Positions 1-5,583 are shown, numbered from the stretch's first letter. The stretch is DNA of 12,678 bases from Candidatus Omnitrophota bacterium (GCA_030691585.1 JAUYEC010000030.1:1-12678), one strand, 5' to 3'. Made by a program: numbers and translations. The notes: generated by a model from the sequence alone, not told the origin.

Positions 1-150
1 AAGTGGCAGGATTACAGAATAAGCTTGGCGCAGTTTAAGCATATCAGCAATTGGACGCAGATGTCAAAGATCAAGTTTATCGTGGAAGAATGGAACACCA
101 AAGGCAAGAGCGGAATTGTTTATATAGATCACGTCAAAGTATTTAAGTAG
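1..150 (+). CDS. C-terminal fragment of a probable carbohydrate-binding (jelly-roll) protein
   Basis: An open frame runs in from the left edge and gives 49 residues before a TAG stop. The pattern (W-x-D-Y-R-I-S-L-x-x-F, then W-x-x-M-x-x-I-x-F-x-V-E, then G-x-V-Y-I-D-H-V-K-V) has the strand spacing and the terminal 'YIDxVxV' strand common at the end of galactose-binding-like or CBM-type beta-sandwich domains of exported glycan-active proteins. The catalytic part, if any, is outside the window, so substrate and overall function cannot be told. The stop codon TAG is itself the second to fourth base of a 29-bp palindromic repeat, so the repeat touches the end of the gene. The domain type is inferred from pattern only; the frame is clear. 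Confidence 0.6.
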   Translation, partial: KWQDYRISLAQFKHISNWTQMSKIKFIVEEWNTKGKSGIVYIDHVKVFK

Positions 151-175
151 GGACAGGTTTCAAACCTGTCCCTAC
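147..175. repeat. 29-bp palindromic repeat, copy 1 (A/A subtype)
   Basis: Perfect palindrome: left arm GTAGGGACAGGTTT (147-160), central C (161), right arm the exact reverse complement (162-175). It supplies the TAG stop of the gene to its left and ends 21 bases before the Shine-Dalgarno of the ParA-like gene. As RNA it would form a 14-bp hairpin, but no T-run follows. Confidence 0.9.
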
Positions 176-210
176 AGGAATAATTTTAACATCAAGAAGG
201 AGGGGGATTG

Positions 211-1296
211 ATGCGCGTAATTTCAGTGGCGAATCAAAAGGGCGGATGCGGCAAAACGACTACGGCAATTAACCTGGCGGCAGCTTTGGCATCCGGAAGC
301 AAGAAAGTTTTATTAATAGACCTTGATCCCCAGGCACACGCAACTCTCGGATTAAATATCAAATGCAATCTCAGTATATATAACGTCCTCTCTAAACTCA
401 CGCATAAAAAAGCCAGGCTTGAAGATATCATCTGTCCGGTGGCGCAAAATTTTGACCTGGTGCCCTCAAGCATTGTCCTGGGTACCCTGGAGCAGGAATT
501 AAGCGGTGAAATAGGCCGCGAATCGCGGCTCTGGGACACGTTGAATGCCTTTAAGGGAGTTTATGATTATGTATTGATCGATTGTCCGCCTAACCTGGGG
601 ATCCTGACAGTTAACGCCATCAGGGCCTCCGGAGAAATAATCATACCGGTGGAGGCAAGCAGGTTCGCGCTGGAAGGGCTGGATCAGTTAATAAGTATTG
701 TTGACCTGGTCAAAGACAGGTTGAACCACGAGGTTTCCTGGCGGGTGCTGGTGGTTAATTTTGATTCGCGCCTGCGCCATTCTTTCAAGATCCTGGAGCG
801 CATAAAGACTAATTTCAAGGATAAGCTGTTCGCGAATATGATCCATGTAAACGTTAAGCTTAAGGAGGCCCAGAACGAAGGAACTTTTGTTTTTAATTAT
901 GACAAATATTGCCGGGGCGCCAAAGATTATTACAGCCTGTCACGCGAAGTGATCACCGAGGAAAAAGAGGTTCCCGTAGGTCCGATGGCGCTGATGAAAA
1001 GGATGAAAGAAGTGCTTAAGGAAAACGTTCCGAAATTAAGCGAGTTTGCTTTTTCTATATCGGCGCCCGATGCCCAGGAAGTCCATGTGGTCGGCGACTT
1101 CAATGACTGGAAACTTGATGACTCGAGCTTGATGGCGCGCGATAATGGTGTCTGGAGCAAGAATCTGCCCTTAAAGAGCGGCAAGTACCGTTACCGTTTT
1201 GTAATTGACGGCAAGTGGACCGAGGATAGCAATAACCCGGTCAAGGAAACTAATCCTTACGGCTCAGTTGATTCTTTGATAGAGATCACTAAATAG
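211..1296 (+). CDS. ParA/MinD-type ATPase fused to a C-terminal CBM48 glycogen-binding module
   Basis: 361 residues from ATG 211. A strong AAGGAGGGGG (197-206) is spaced for this ATG; a TTG at 208 is in frame but less likely. Residues 1 to about 265 are a ParA/Soj-type ATPase: deviant Walker A K10-GGCGKTT17 with the signature lysine, IDLDPQ at 36-41, and Walker B-like VLIDCPP at 121-127. Such ATPases dimerise on ATP, usually bind DNA or membrane, and position cargo. Residues about 278-361 match CBM48/AMPK-beta: VVGDFNDW (W300), W315, KYRYRFVIDGKW (W336) and a NPYGSVDSLIEI end. The two aromatic sugar-binding positions are kept (W300, W336), but the positions equivalent to the Lys and Asn of animal AMPK-beta appear as Arg329 and Asp354. 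No ParB or parS-like partner is adjacent. The next gene starts 8 bases after the stop. I infer, not know, a role in placing or sensing a glucan or a cargo that carries one. Family calls are firm; the role is open. Confidence 0.9.
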   Translation: MRVISVANQKGGCGKTTTAINLAAALASGSKKVLLIDLDPQAHATLGLNIKCNLSIYNVLSKLTHKKARLEDIICPVAQNFDLVPSSIVLGTLEQELSGEIGRESRLWDTLNAFKGVYDYVLIDCPPNLGILTVNAIRASGEIIIPVEASRFALEGLDQLISIVDLVKDRLNHEVSWRVLVVNFDSRLRHSFKILERIKTNFKDKLFANMIHVNVKLKEAQNEGTFVFNYDKYCRGAKDYYSLSREVITEEKEVPVGPMALMKRMKEVLKENVPKLSEFAFSISAPDAQEVHVVGDFNDWKLDDSSLMARDNGVWSKNLPLKSGKYRYRFVIDGKWTEDSNNPVKETNPYGSVDSLIEITK

Positions 1297-1304
1297 GAGG
1301 ACAT

Positions 1305-1712
1305 ATGCCTCTTAAAAAAAAGAAGAAACCAACTCTAAAGAAGCGCGCGGCGCCGAAACTTAAAAAAAAGAAAATCATCAGGGCTGTCGCGAAAAAGCCC
1401 GTAAAAAAGGTTATCAAGAAAAAAAGCGCGGCCAAGCGTAAAACCGCGGCGGCGCAGGAAGTCCTGAAAGAACCCGTAGTAGGTGTAGTAACGCATTACT
1501 TTCCGCACGTAAAAGCTGCTGTAGTAAAGATGAAAAAAGAACTTTCCGCGGGGGATGACATCAGGATCAAGGGGCATACCACTGACTTTAAGCAGCAGGT
1601 TACTTCGCTACAGATCGACCGTCAGCCCATTGATACCGCCAAGAAGGGCCAGGAAATCGGCCTGATGGTGAAATCAAGGGTCAGGCAGCACGATTTAGTT
1701 TATAAATTATAG
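1305..1712 (+). CDS. Translation-factor domain-II-like protein with a lysine-rich N-terminal extension
   Basis: 135 residues, ATG after AGGAGG with 4 bases between, 8 bases behind the ParA-like gene. Residues 1-51 are low-complexity and very basic (21 Lys and 3 Arg, with Ala and Pro), like histone-H1-type tails. Residues about 57-135 form a compact beta-barrel candidate, with VGVVTHYFPHVKAAVV, GDDIRIKGHTTDF, a middle 'SLQIDRQPI' strand, 'KKGQEIGLMV' and a final 'HDLVYKL'. This resembles stand-alone 'translation elongation factor-like' proteins related to EF-Tu domain II, which are usually only about 80-90 residues long. There is no GTPase domain. The tail should bind nucleic acid or another polyanion, while the barrel's partner is unknown. 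The tail is the odd part; it is encoded by A-rich codons that fit the local DNA, with no sign of frameshift. Confidence 0.8.
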   Translation: MPLKKKKKPTLKKRAAPKLKKKKIIRAVAKKPVKKVIKKKSAAKRKTAAAQEVLKEPVVGVVTHYFPHVKAAVVKMKKELSAGDDIRIKGHTTDFKQQVTSLQIDRQPIDTAKKGQEIGLMVKSRVRQHDLVYKL

Positions 1713-1722
1713 GGAGGATAAA

Positions 1723-1911
1723 ATGCGGCTTTTAGAGGTTGAGCGTAAAGCAAGGCGCTTAGGGGTCAAGGATACCTGGAAATACTCAAAAGATCAGTTG
1801 ATCAGGTCTGTCCAGCGCGCCGAAGGTTTCAGCGAGTGTTTTGCCACCGGCCGCACCAAGAATACCTGCGATCAGCTTGTTTGCTCTTGGAGAAGCGATT
1901 GCGTCAGATAA
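1723..1911 (+). CDS. Small SAP-like protein with a four-cysteine cluster
   Basis: 62 residues, ATG 1723 with AGGGAGGA a few bases upstream, 10 bases after the previous stop, so third gene of the same unit. Residues 1-35 (LLEVERKARRLGVKDTWKYS, then KDQLIRSVQRAEG) fit a SAP/HeH helix-extension-helix fold, a small nucleic-acid-binding unit. Residues 38-60 hold the cluster C39-F ... C49-DQ-x2-C54-x-WR-x-DC60, which looks like a metal site. I recognise this arrangement from short uncharacterised proteins in several environmental bacteria (helical SAP-like part followed by CF...CDQxxCxWRxDC), but know no assigned function. A nucleic-acid-binding metalloprotein is the most likely reading. Confidence 0.8.
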   Translation: MRLLEVERKARRLGVKDTWKYSKDQLIRSVQRAEGFSECFATGRTKNTCDQLVCSWRSDCVR

Positions 1912-1950
1912 TATGGGCCGGCCGCGTTCGGCTCTGCTATGATATTTTCT

Positions 1951-1979
1951 GTAGGGGCGGGTTTGAAACCCGCCCCTAC
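1951..1979. repeat. 29-bp palindromic repeat, copy 2 (G/G subtype)
   Basis: Left arm GTAGGGGCGGGTTT (1951-1964), central G (1965), exact reverse complement 1966-1979; flanking T1950 and A1980 extend the pairing by one base. It occupies the 89-base gap between the SAP-like gene and the CxxC gene and ends 21 bases before the latter's start. Confidence 0.9.
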
Positions 1980-2000
1980 AAATAGAAAAGGCCAACTCAC

Positions 2001-2186
2001 ATGAAATATACGTGTAAAATCTGTGAACGCGAAATTGATGAATTTGCCAGCATTGCCCATATTAAAGCCGAAGAATACTTGTTGGGGTTAATTCAGCGGG
2101 ACCATCCTGAATGGAAAGAGACTGATAAGACCTGCCATAATTGCCTTGATTATTACCGGAAACTGGTAAAAGAAACGGAGATTTAA
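2001..2186 (+). CDS. Small CxxC...CxxC protein of unknown function
   Basis: 61 residues from ATG 2001, with AAAAGG about 9 bases upstream. Two cysteine pairs, C5-KI-C8 and C45-HN-C48, bracket a helical middle (IAHIKAEEYLLGLIQRDHPEW), a layout expected of a zinc-stabilised fold or rubredoxin-like knuckle; H20, H35 and H46 could also take part. The protein is acidic and has no signal peptide or membrane segment. I recognise the type (short 'CKICxxEIDEF' proteins) but no characterised member. It stands apart from its neighbours, with palindromic repeats on both sides, and may form its own unit. Confidence 0.75.
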   Translation: MKYTCKICEREIDEFASIAHIKAEEYLLGLIQRDHPEWKETDKTCHNCLDYYRKLVKETEI

Positions 2187-2206
2187 GACGAATTACCTAT
2201 ACTCCC

Positions 2207-2235
2207 GCAGGGACAGGTTTGAAACCTGTCCCTAC
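2207..2235. repeat. 29-bp palindromic repeat, copy 3 (A/A subtype)
   Basis: Left arm GCAGGGACAGGTTT (2207-2220), central G (2221), right arm AAACCTGTCCCTAC (2222-2235). One arm-end mismatch (GCAG instead of GTAG) is the only deviation from perfect symmetry. It lies 21 bases after the stop of the CxxC gene; the remaining 91 bases up to the DUF134 gene show no convincing promoter. Confidence 0.88.
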
Positions 2236-2326
2236 ATTATAGATGATTTATGAGTAGGTAATCATAATAACCGGCAGGTTAAATGTAAGTAAAAGCAAGT
2301 AAGTTATCCGGGAAAGGGCTTTTGCA

Positions 2327-2665
2327 ATGGAACAACGCGGAAGGCCGCGAAAATACAGGATGGTTAGGCTTAACCCGAAAATCAGCCAATTCAGCCCCCG
2401 GGGCAAGCCCGGCCGGCCGGATGAGATCATTCTGGCTGTCGATGAGTATGAGGCCATCCGATTAGGCGATCATATGGGCATTGGCCAAAAGGAGGCGGCT
2501 AAATCAATGCACATTTCCCAACAGACCTTTAGCCGGCTCTTAAGGCGCGCGCATAAAGCTATCGCAACCGCGCTGGTAAACGGGGCGATAATCAAAATAC
2601 AAGGCGGTACCTACGTAGTCAGTTCCCGCGAAGAAGCTCCAAAAATAGAGTCCGTAATTAAATAA
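2327..2665 (+). CDS. DUF134 / UPF0251 family helix-turn-helix protein
   Basis: 112 residues, ATG 2327 with AAAGGG 8 bases upstream. The N-terminus RGRPRKYRMVRLNPKISQF followed by PDEIILAVDEYEAIRLGDHMG and a sigma-70-region-4-like helix-turn-helix (about 52-80: GQKEAAKSMHISQQTFSRLLRRAH) and ALVNGAIIKIQGG is diagnostic of the DUF134 family. Members are predicted DNA-binding proteins, often encoded near small NifX/NifB-type iron-molybdenum-cluster proteins; none is next to this copy. The usual Cys-containing start of the family (for example RPxKCRRV) is here RPRKYRMV, so the cysteine is replaced by tyrosine. The last 12 residues are not part of the conserved domain. Target genes are unknown. A palindromic repeat starts one base after the stop. 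Confidence 0.9.
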   Translation: MEQRGRPRKYRMVRLNPKISQFSPRGKPGRPDEIILAVDEYEAIRLGDHMGIGQKEAAKSMHISQQTFSRLLRRAHKAIATALVNGAIIKIQGGTYVVSSREEAPKIESVIK

Positions 2666-2666
2666 C

Positions 2667-2695
2667 GTAGGGGCGGGTTTCAAACCCGCCCCTAC
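2667..2695. repeat. 29-bp palindromic repeat, copy 4 (G/G subtype)
   Basis: Left arm GTAGGGGCGGGTTT (2667-2680), central C (2681), exact reverse complement 2682-2695. It begins one base after the TAA of the DUF134 gene, where its RNA hairpin could protect or end the transcript, though no T-run follows. Confidence 0.9.
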
Positions 2696-2945
2696 AGAAA
2701 TCGCTGGAAAATCCTTCCCGAGCAACTTCCTATAATGTATCTTATGTTAACTTGAGCATATGGGCAAAAGCTGGTTTAAACCCCTGTAATTAAGCCAGTT
2801 GCGTGACATTGGTTTTTTTTGCGGAACATCGAGAATTCCATTTACCGGGATTTAATTAAATTATTTTAATCTGACATTTTAGGCGGGATGTTACCTTACC
2901 TTGACACTATACCTTGCGGATACCGAGTTATTTGGGATACCCAGA
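2696..2945. other. Convergent intergenic region, no gene seen
   Basis: About 250 AT-richer bases between the converging DUF134 and DUF2062 genes. No reading frame of note, no tRNA-like fold, and no remnant of a known gene was recognised. It contains a TATAAT (2731-2736) without a good -35, an imperfect hairpin, and a T8 run (2813-2820), described separately. Confidence 0.6.
2769..2820 (+). terminator. Possible weak intrinsic terminator or small-RNA 3' end
   Basis: Stem 2769-2779 pairs with 2790-2800 (11 bp including two G-T pairs, 10-base loop). An alternative 7-bp stem (AAGCCAG with TTGGTTT, two G-T pairs) abuts the T8 run at 2813-2820. Neither stem is GC-rich, so efficiency would be low. 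The T-run orientation fits transcripts coming from the DUF134 side. Confidence 0.3.
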
Positions 2946-3455
2946 TTACCCGGATTTACCGATCCCCGGATGGCCATTTTCTTTGTTGCAACTCCCCTGC
3001 CGGAATAGCTTAAAAGCGATTAAGGCGATCAGATAGACTGTTATGCCCAGGGCTAAGGCAACGATGATATATCCGGTAAATAGCGGTAATATTAGTTGCA
3101 GGAATGATGATTTGATGATATTTATCCAGTGGAATTCTTTGACCAGGACGCTCCACTGATTGTAAACATCTACCCATTTATAACCCCAAAGCCAGGCGCC
3201 AAGCTTAACAGCTATAACAAATGTTACGAAGCTCAGCCACGTGTTTGTGGCAAGGCTGCCTATGAGGCTTGCGGCGCGGTTGGCCCTGCATAATGCCGCC
3301 AGAAATACCGCGGCTATCGGCCCGGTGCCCGGAAGAATCCCGGAAAAAACCCCGAGCCCAAGGCCAAAAGCTATTTTTTGCGGCGTATCATTTAAGGTAA
3401 ATAAACCTACCAGTATAACTTTCAAACTACGGCGTTTAATGGGTGTGTTATCCAT
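2946..3455 (-). CDS. DUF2062 family integral membrane protein
   Basis: 169 residues from ATG 3455; the ATG overlaps the stop of the radical SAM gene by 8 bases (ATGGATAA), so translation is probably coupled. The conserved stretch NDTPQKIAFGLGLGVFSGILPGTGP (about 22-46) followed by an Ala-rich helix, CRANRAASLIGSLATNTWLS and two further hydrophobic helices (about 75-90 and 115-150) fits DUF2062. Members are inner-membrane proteins of unknown activity, often encoded with glycosyltransferases or other envelope enzymes. The C-terminal tail after 151 is short, polar and Gly-rich. It is the last gene of the leftward six-gene operon; no clear terminator follows. Confidence 0.85.
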   Translation of the reverse strand: MDNTPIKRRSLKVILVGLFTLNDTPQKIAFGLGLGVFSGILPGTGPIAAVFLAALCRANRAASLIGSLATNTWLSFVTFVIAVKLGAWLWGYKWVDVYNQWSVLVKEFHWINIIKSSFLQLILPLFTGYIIVALALGITVYLIALIAFKLFRQGSCNKENGHPGIGKSG

Positions 3456-4425
3456 GTTTTAAAAAGGGCTTCAAGTTGACTCCGGCAAATCTTTCCAGGC
3501 CGTAGGAATCCTGGATCCAGCCGTTGTGCAATCCGTATGTTAGCATAATTTCCTGCGCTTCGCTATATTCTTCTTGGGTCAGGCGCCGGCTGATCTCGGG
3601 AAATTCGCGCGCCTTATAATATGGCATGTATTGGCTCATCAGGCTGATATAGGTTTCCGGGGAGATCTTTTCTTTAATAAAACGCATGATTTTCTCTGTG
3701 CCTGAAAGGCCATGCGGCAAAACCAGGTGGCGGATGACCAGGCCCCGGCGCATAATGCCTGCATCATCAAGTTGAGCGACACCAACCTGGCGCTGCATTT
3801 CAATTACTGCCTCTTGATTATGCCGGGGGTAATCCGGCGCAAGAGAATATTTGGCGCCGCCTGTCTCATCGCCGTAACGCATGTCCACAAGATATATATC
3901 TATAATACCCTTAAGCAGGCCTATAATTTCCGCTAATTCATATCCCCCGCTGTTATAAACCAGCGGGAGCTTAAGCCCGGCCGGGATGGCAATTTTCAGG
4001 GCCTCCAGGATCGCAGGCATGACATGGGTAGGGGTCACCAGGTTGATATTATGTACCCCTCCCCCCTGCAGTTCCAGCATGATTTCAGCCAGGCCCTTGG
4101 GGTTGACGAGCCCGCCCCCTCCCATTTGGCTGAATTCGTAATTCTGGCAATAAACACAGCCCATATTGCAATGAGAAAAAAATATCGTACCTGAACCCTT
4201 GCTGCCTGAAATCGGCGGTTCTTCCCCGTGATGGGCCATAAAGCTATAGACCAGCGGATCTGCCGCGGTCTTACAGAATCCCAGGTTGCCTTTCAGGCGG
4301 TTCACCTTGCAGCGGCGCGGGCAGATAGCACAGGATCCAAGCATAGCCTGGGCCTTCCTACTGGCTGCGTCCAGGCCGCCGTTGTGAAAAGCCTCAAAAT
4401 ATGAAGGGTATATGTGGGTCGTCAT
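3448..4425 (-). CDS. PflX-like (COG1313) radical SAM protein
   Basis: 325 residues from ATG 4425, overlapping the DUF4416 stop as ATGA. The radical SAM motif is C86-NMG-C90-VY-C93, which binds a 4Fe-4S cluster with S-adenosylmethionine. An N-terminal cysteine group, C32-AI-C35-PRR-C39 and C51, is typical of PflX-type proteins and may hold another metal or cluster. The barrel continues through VHNINLVTPTHVMP, LVYNSGGYE and DIYLVDMRYGD, and ends with the family's RGLVIRHLVLPH and 'LMSQYMPYYKA' signature, so the protein is complete. It resembles pyruvate formate-lyase activating enzyme, but the substrate of PflX proteins is not established, and no glycyl-radical enzyme is encoded in the window. 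No strong Shine-Dalgarno is seen; coupling to the upstream gene is likely. Confidence 0.92.
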   Translation of the reverse strand: MTTHIYPSYFEAFHNGGLDAASRKAQAMLGSCAICPRRCKVNRLKGNLGFCKTAADPLVYSFMAHHGEEPPISGSKGSGTIFFSHCNMGCVYCQNYEFSQMGGGGLVNPKGLAEIMLELQGGGVHNINLVTPTHVMPAILEALKIAIPAGLKLPLVYNSGGYELAEIIGLLKGIIDIYLVDMRYGDETGGAKYSLAPDYPRHNQEAVIEMQRQVGVAQLDDAGIMRRGLVIRHLVLPHGLSGTEKIMRFIKEKISPETYISLMSQYMPYYKAREFPEISRRLTQEEYSEAQEIMLTYGLHNGWIQDSYGLERFAGVNLKPFLKHG

Positions 4426-4997
4426 CTGCTAATTGTAGGGGCGGGTTTTAAACCCGCCCCTACGGGATTTTTGGGCTTATTAAATTCATGTGCGTAAATT
4501 TCTCTGATCTGGTTAAAAATAGCGATATATTCTGCGCTCCTGTAATCCGGATATGTCCAATCCAGCGCCGTAAAGCTTTTATTCTTGAACGTTAGAGCGA
4601 TTTCGGCGTAAATTCCCCTGTTCAGATAAACGCGGTGGGCATAGTCCTTGGTCGTGGCGAGCACCAGCTTTGAGAGGCAGACATATCCCGGGTCAATGTT
4701 TATATTGCGCCTGCCATGCCCGGACAGCTTCTTTTCGATATTATTAGTAATGTCTTTTATTGTAAACAGGCCGGCCGGATCAATGAGCTTGAAGAAGCCG
4801 ATGAATTTTCTCTTTAAGGACGGGCCGAATTCCTGCCGGTAATAATCGGTGTAGGTAAAGTCAAGCTCCCGGCTTTCAAAATCTATCTTTCCAAAACGCT
4901 TGACCAGGCGCGTCAGCGCATTTTTAAAAACAGCCTCATCGCAAAAGATAAAACCGATGATCAATTTGACCGGTTGATGTGGTTTAGGGCAACCCAT
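4422..4997 (-). CDS. DUF4416 family protein with a repeat-encoded C-terminus
   Basis: 191 residues from ATG 4997. It matches DUF4416 end to end: PKPHQPVKLIIGFIFCDE at the start, FTYTDYYRQEFGPSLKRKFI (47-66), LIDPAGLFTIKDITN, RRNINIDPGYVCLSKLVLAT (96-115), KDYAHRVYLNRGIYAEI and LDWTYPDYRSAEYIAIFNQIR. The family has no known biochemical function (sometimes labelled GTP-binding, without a P-loop here). The conserved domain ends near residue 171. Residues 179-188 (VGAGLKPAPT) are the translation of a 29-bp palindromic repeat that lies inside the gene, and the stop overlaps the next start as ATGA. It starts 8 bases after the upstream PilZ gene, with no clear Shine-Dalgarno. Confidence 0.88.
   Translation of the reverse strand: MGCPKPHQPVKLIIGFIFCDEAVFKNALTRLVKRFGKIDFESRELDFTYTDYYRQEFGPSLKRKFIGFFKLIDPAGLFTIKDITNNIEKKLSGHGRRNINIDPGYVCLSKLVLATTKDYAHRVYLNRGIYAEIALTFKNKSFTALDWTYPDYRSAEYIAIFNQIREIYAHEFNKPKNPVGAGLKPAPTISR
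4435..4463. repeat. 29-bp palindromic repeat, copy 5 (G/G subtype), inside a coding region
   Basis: Left arm GTAGGGGCGGGTTT (4435-4448), central T (4449), exact reverse complement 4450-4463. All 29 bases are inside the 3' end of the DUF4416 gene and are read in frame as codons 179-188. It ends 10 bases from the start of the radical SAM gene, where an RNA hairpin could influence coupling or message stability. Confidence 0.92.
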
Positions 4998-5005
4998 GTA
5001 AGTTA

Positions 5006-5368
5006 CTATTGACGGGATGTTGCTTCTTCGGGCAGGAAACGCTCTATGTATTGGGAAATCTTTTTACGCTGGATTTCAGGAATGGCGTTAAAGAAAATAG
5101 CGATATTAAAACCGCCGTCAGCGCAATCTTGCGTGCGCACGACAACGCCTTTGCAGTCAATATCAAATTTTTTTCCGCCGGCTTTAAGCGGGATGTCCAT
5201 TTTGACCATTACCTTGGTAAATGGCGGGACGTATTTATTGATCGTGCAATAGGCCCCCAGGCAGCTCAAGTTTTGCGTTGTGGTTGAAAAATCATAACCG
5301 TTGACTGCCAGTTTTACCGGCAGGCAATGGTCAATGCGCGGATGGAGCCTTTTTTCATTTCTGTGCAT
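5006..5368 (-). CDS. PilZ-domain c-di-GMP-binding protein (second in operon)
   Basis: 120 residues from ATG 5368. The frame is open further upstream, but the domain begins at this Met and the longer version would lie over the preceding gene. Both ligand motifs are present: R7-LHP-R11 (RxxxR) and N33-LS35-CL-G38 ((D/N)xSxxG), so c-di-GMP binding is expected. The rest (MVKMDIPLKAGGKKFDIDCKGVVVR, GFNIAIFFN, and a C-terminal helix EIQRKKISQYIERFL) is the normal beta-barrel plus helix. It is a single-domain PilZ with no output domain, so it would act by binding a partner. The start overlaps the end of the Cys-rich gene by 14 bases; the stop is 8 bases before DUF4416. Confidence 0.9.
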   Translation of the reverse strand: MHRNEKRLHPRIDHCLPVKLAVNGYDFSTTTQNLSCLGAYCTINKYVPPFTKVMVKMDIPLKAGGKKFDIDCKGVVVRTQDCADGGFNIAIFFNAIPEIQRKKISQYIERFLPEEATSRQ

Positions 5369-5570
5369 CGGTATCAGCTTTTTCCTGTTTGGATTTTTCC
5401 ACCGTGACGCGCCAGCATTTTTTAGCGCAATAGAATATACCGTCACGGTAATAACGCGTTAATTTTTTGATCGGCTTGTTGCAGTTGGGGCAATTAGTCT
5501 GTTTTTCAACTACAGCCGCGGCGGCAGGCGCTGCTGCCGCGGGAGTTGTTTTTGGTGTTTCAGTGGCCAT
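5355..5570 (-). CDS. Small protein: Ala/Pro-rich N-terminus and CxxC...CxxxC zinc-ribbon-like end
   Basis: 71 residues from ATG 5570 with AAAGGA upstream. Residues 1-25 are low complexity (T, P, and long Ala runs) and probably disordered. Residues 27-52 hold C27-PN-C30 and C48-AKK-C52 with an aromatic stretch (LTRYYRDGIFYC) between, a likely treble-clef or zinc-ribbon knuckle. The C-terminus is Lys-rich and polar. No enzyme motif is visible. It lies between two PilZ genes, 13 bases after the first and overlapping the second by 14, so it is translated with them; a link to c-di-GMP output is suggested only by position. Confidence 0.75.
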   Translation of the reverse strand: MATETPKTTPAAAAPAAAAVVEKQTNCPNCNKPIKKLTRYYRDGIFYCAKKCWRVTVEKSKQEKADTDAQK

Positions 5571-5583
5571 TGCTCATCCTTTC

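Noticed and set aside
1912..1950. GGCCGGCC and GCCG/CGGC hairpin after the SAP-like gene as a terminator
   Set aside because: The stem is 4-5 bp with no T-run. GGCCGGCC also occurs inside genes (near 2410 and 7132), so it is composition rather than a site.
2540..2725. A - strand open frame containing VGAGLKPAPT, opposite the DUF134 gene
   Set aside because: The peptide is the translation of a palindromic repeat, and the rest is antisense to a well-supported gene. The same applies to 1872-2060 on the - strand.
147..4463. The five 29-bp repeats as a CRISPR array
   Set aside because: Spacing is irregular (centres at 161, 1965, 2221, 2681, 4449), genes lie between the copies, and there are no cas genes. 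They are dispersed palindromes.
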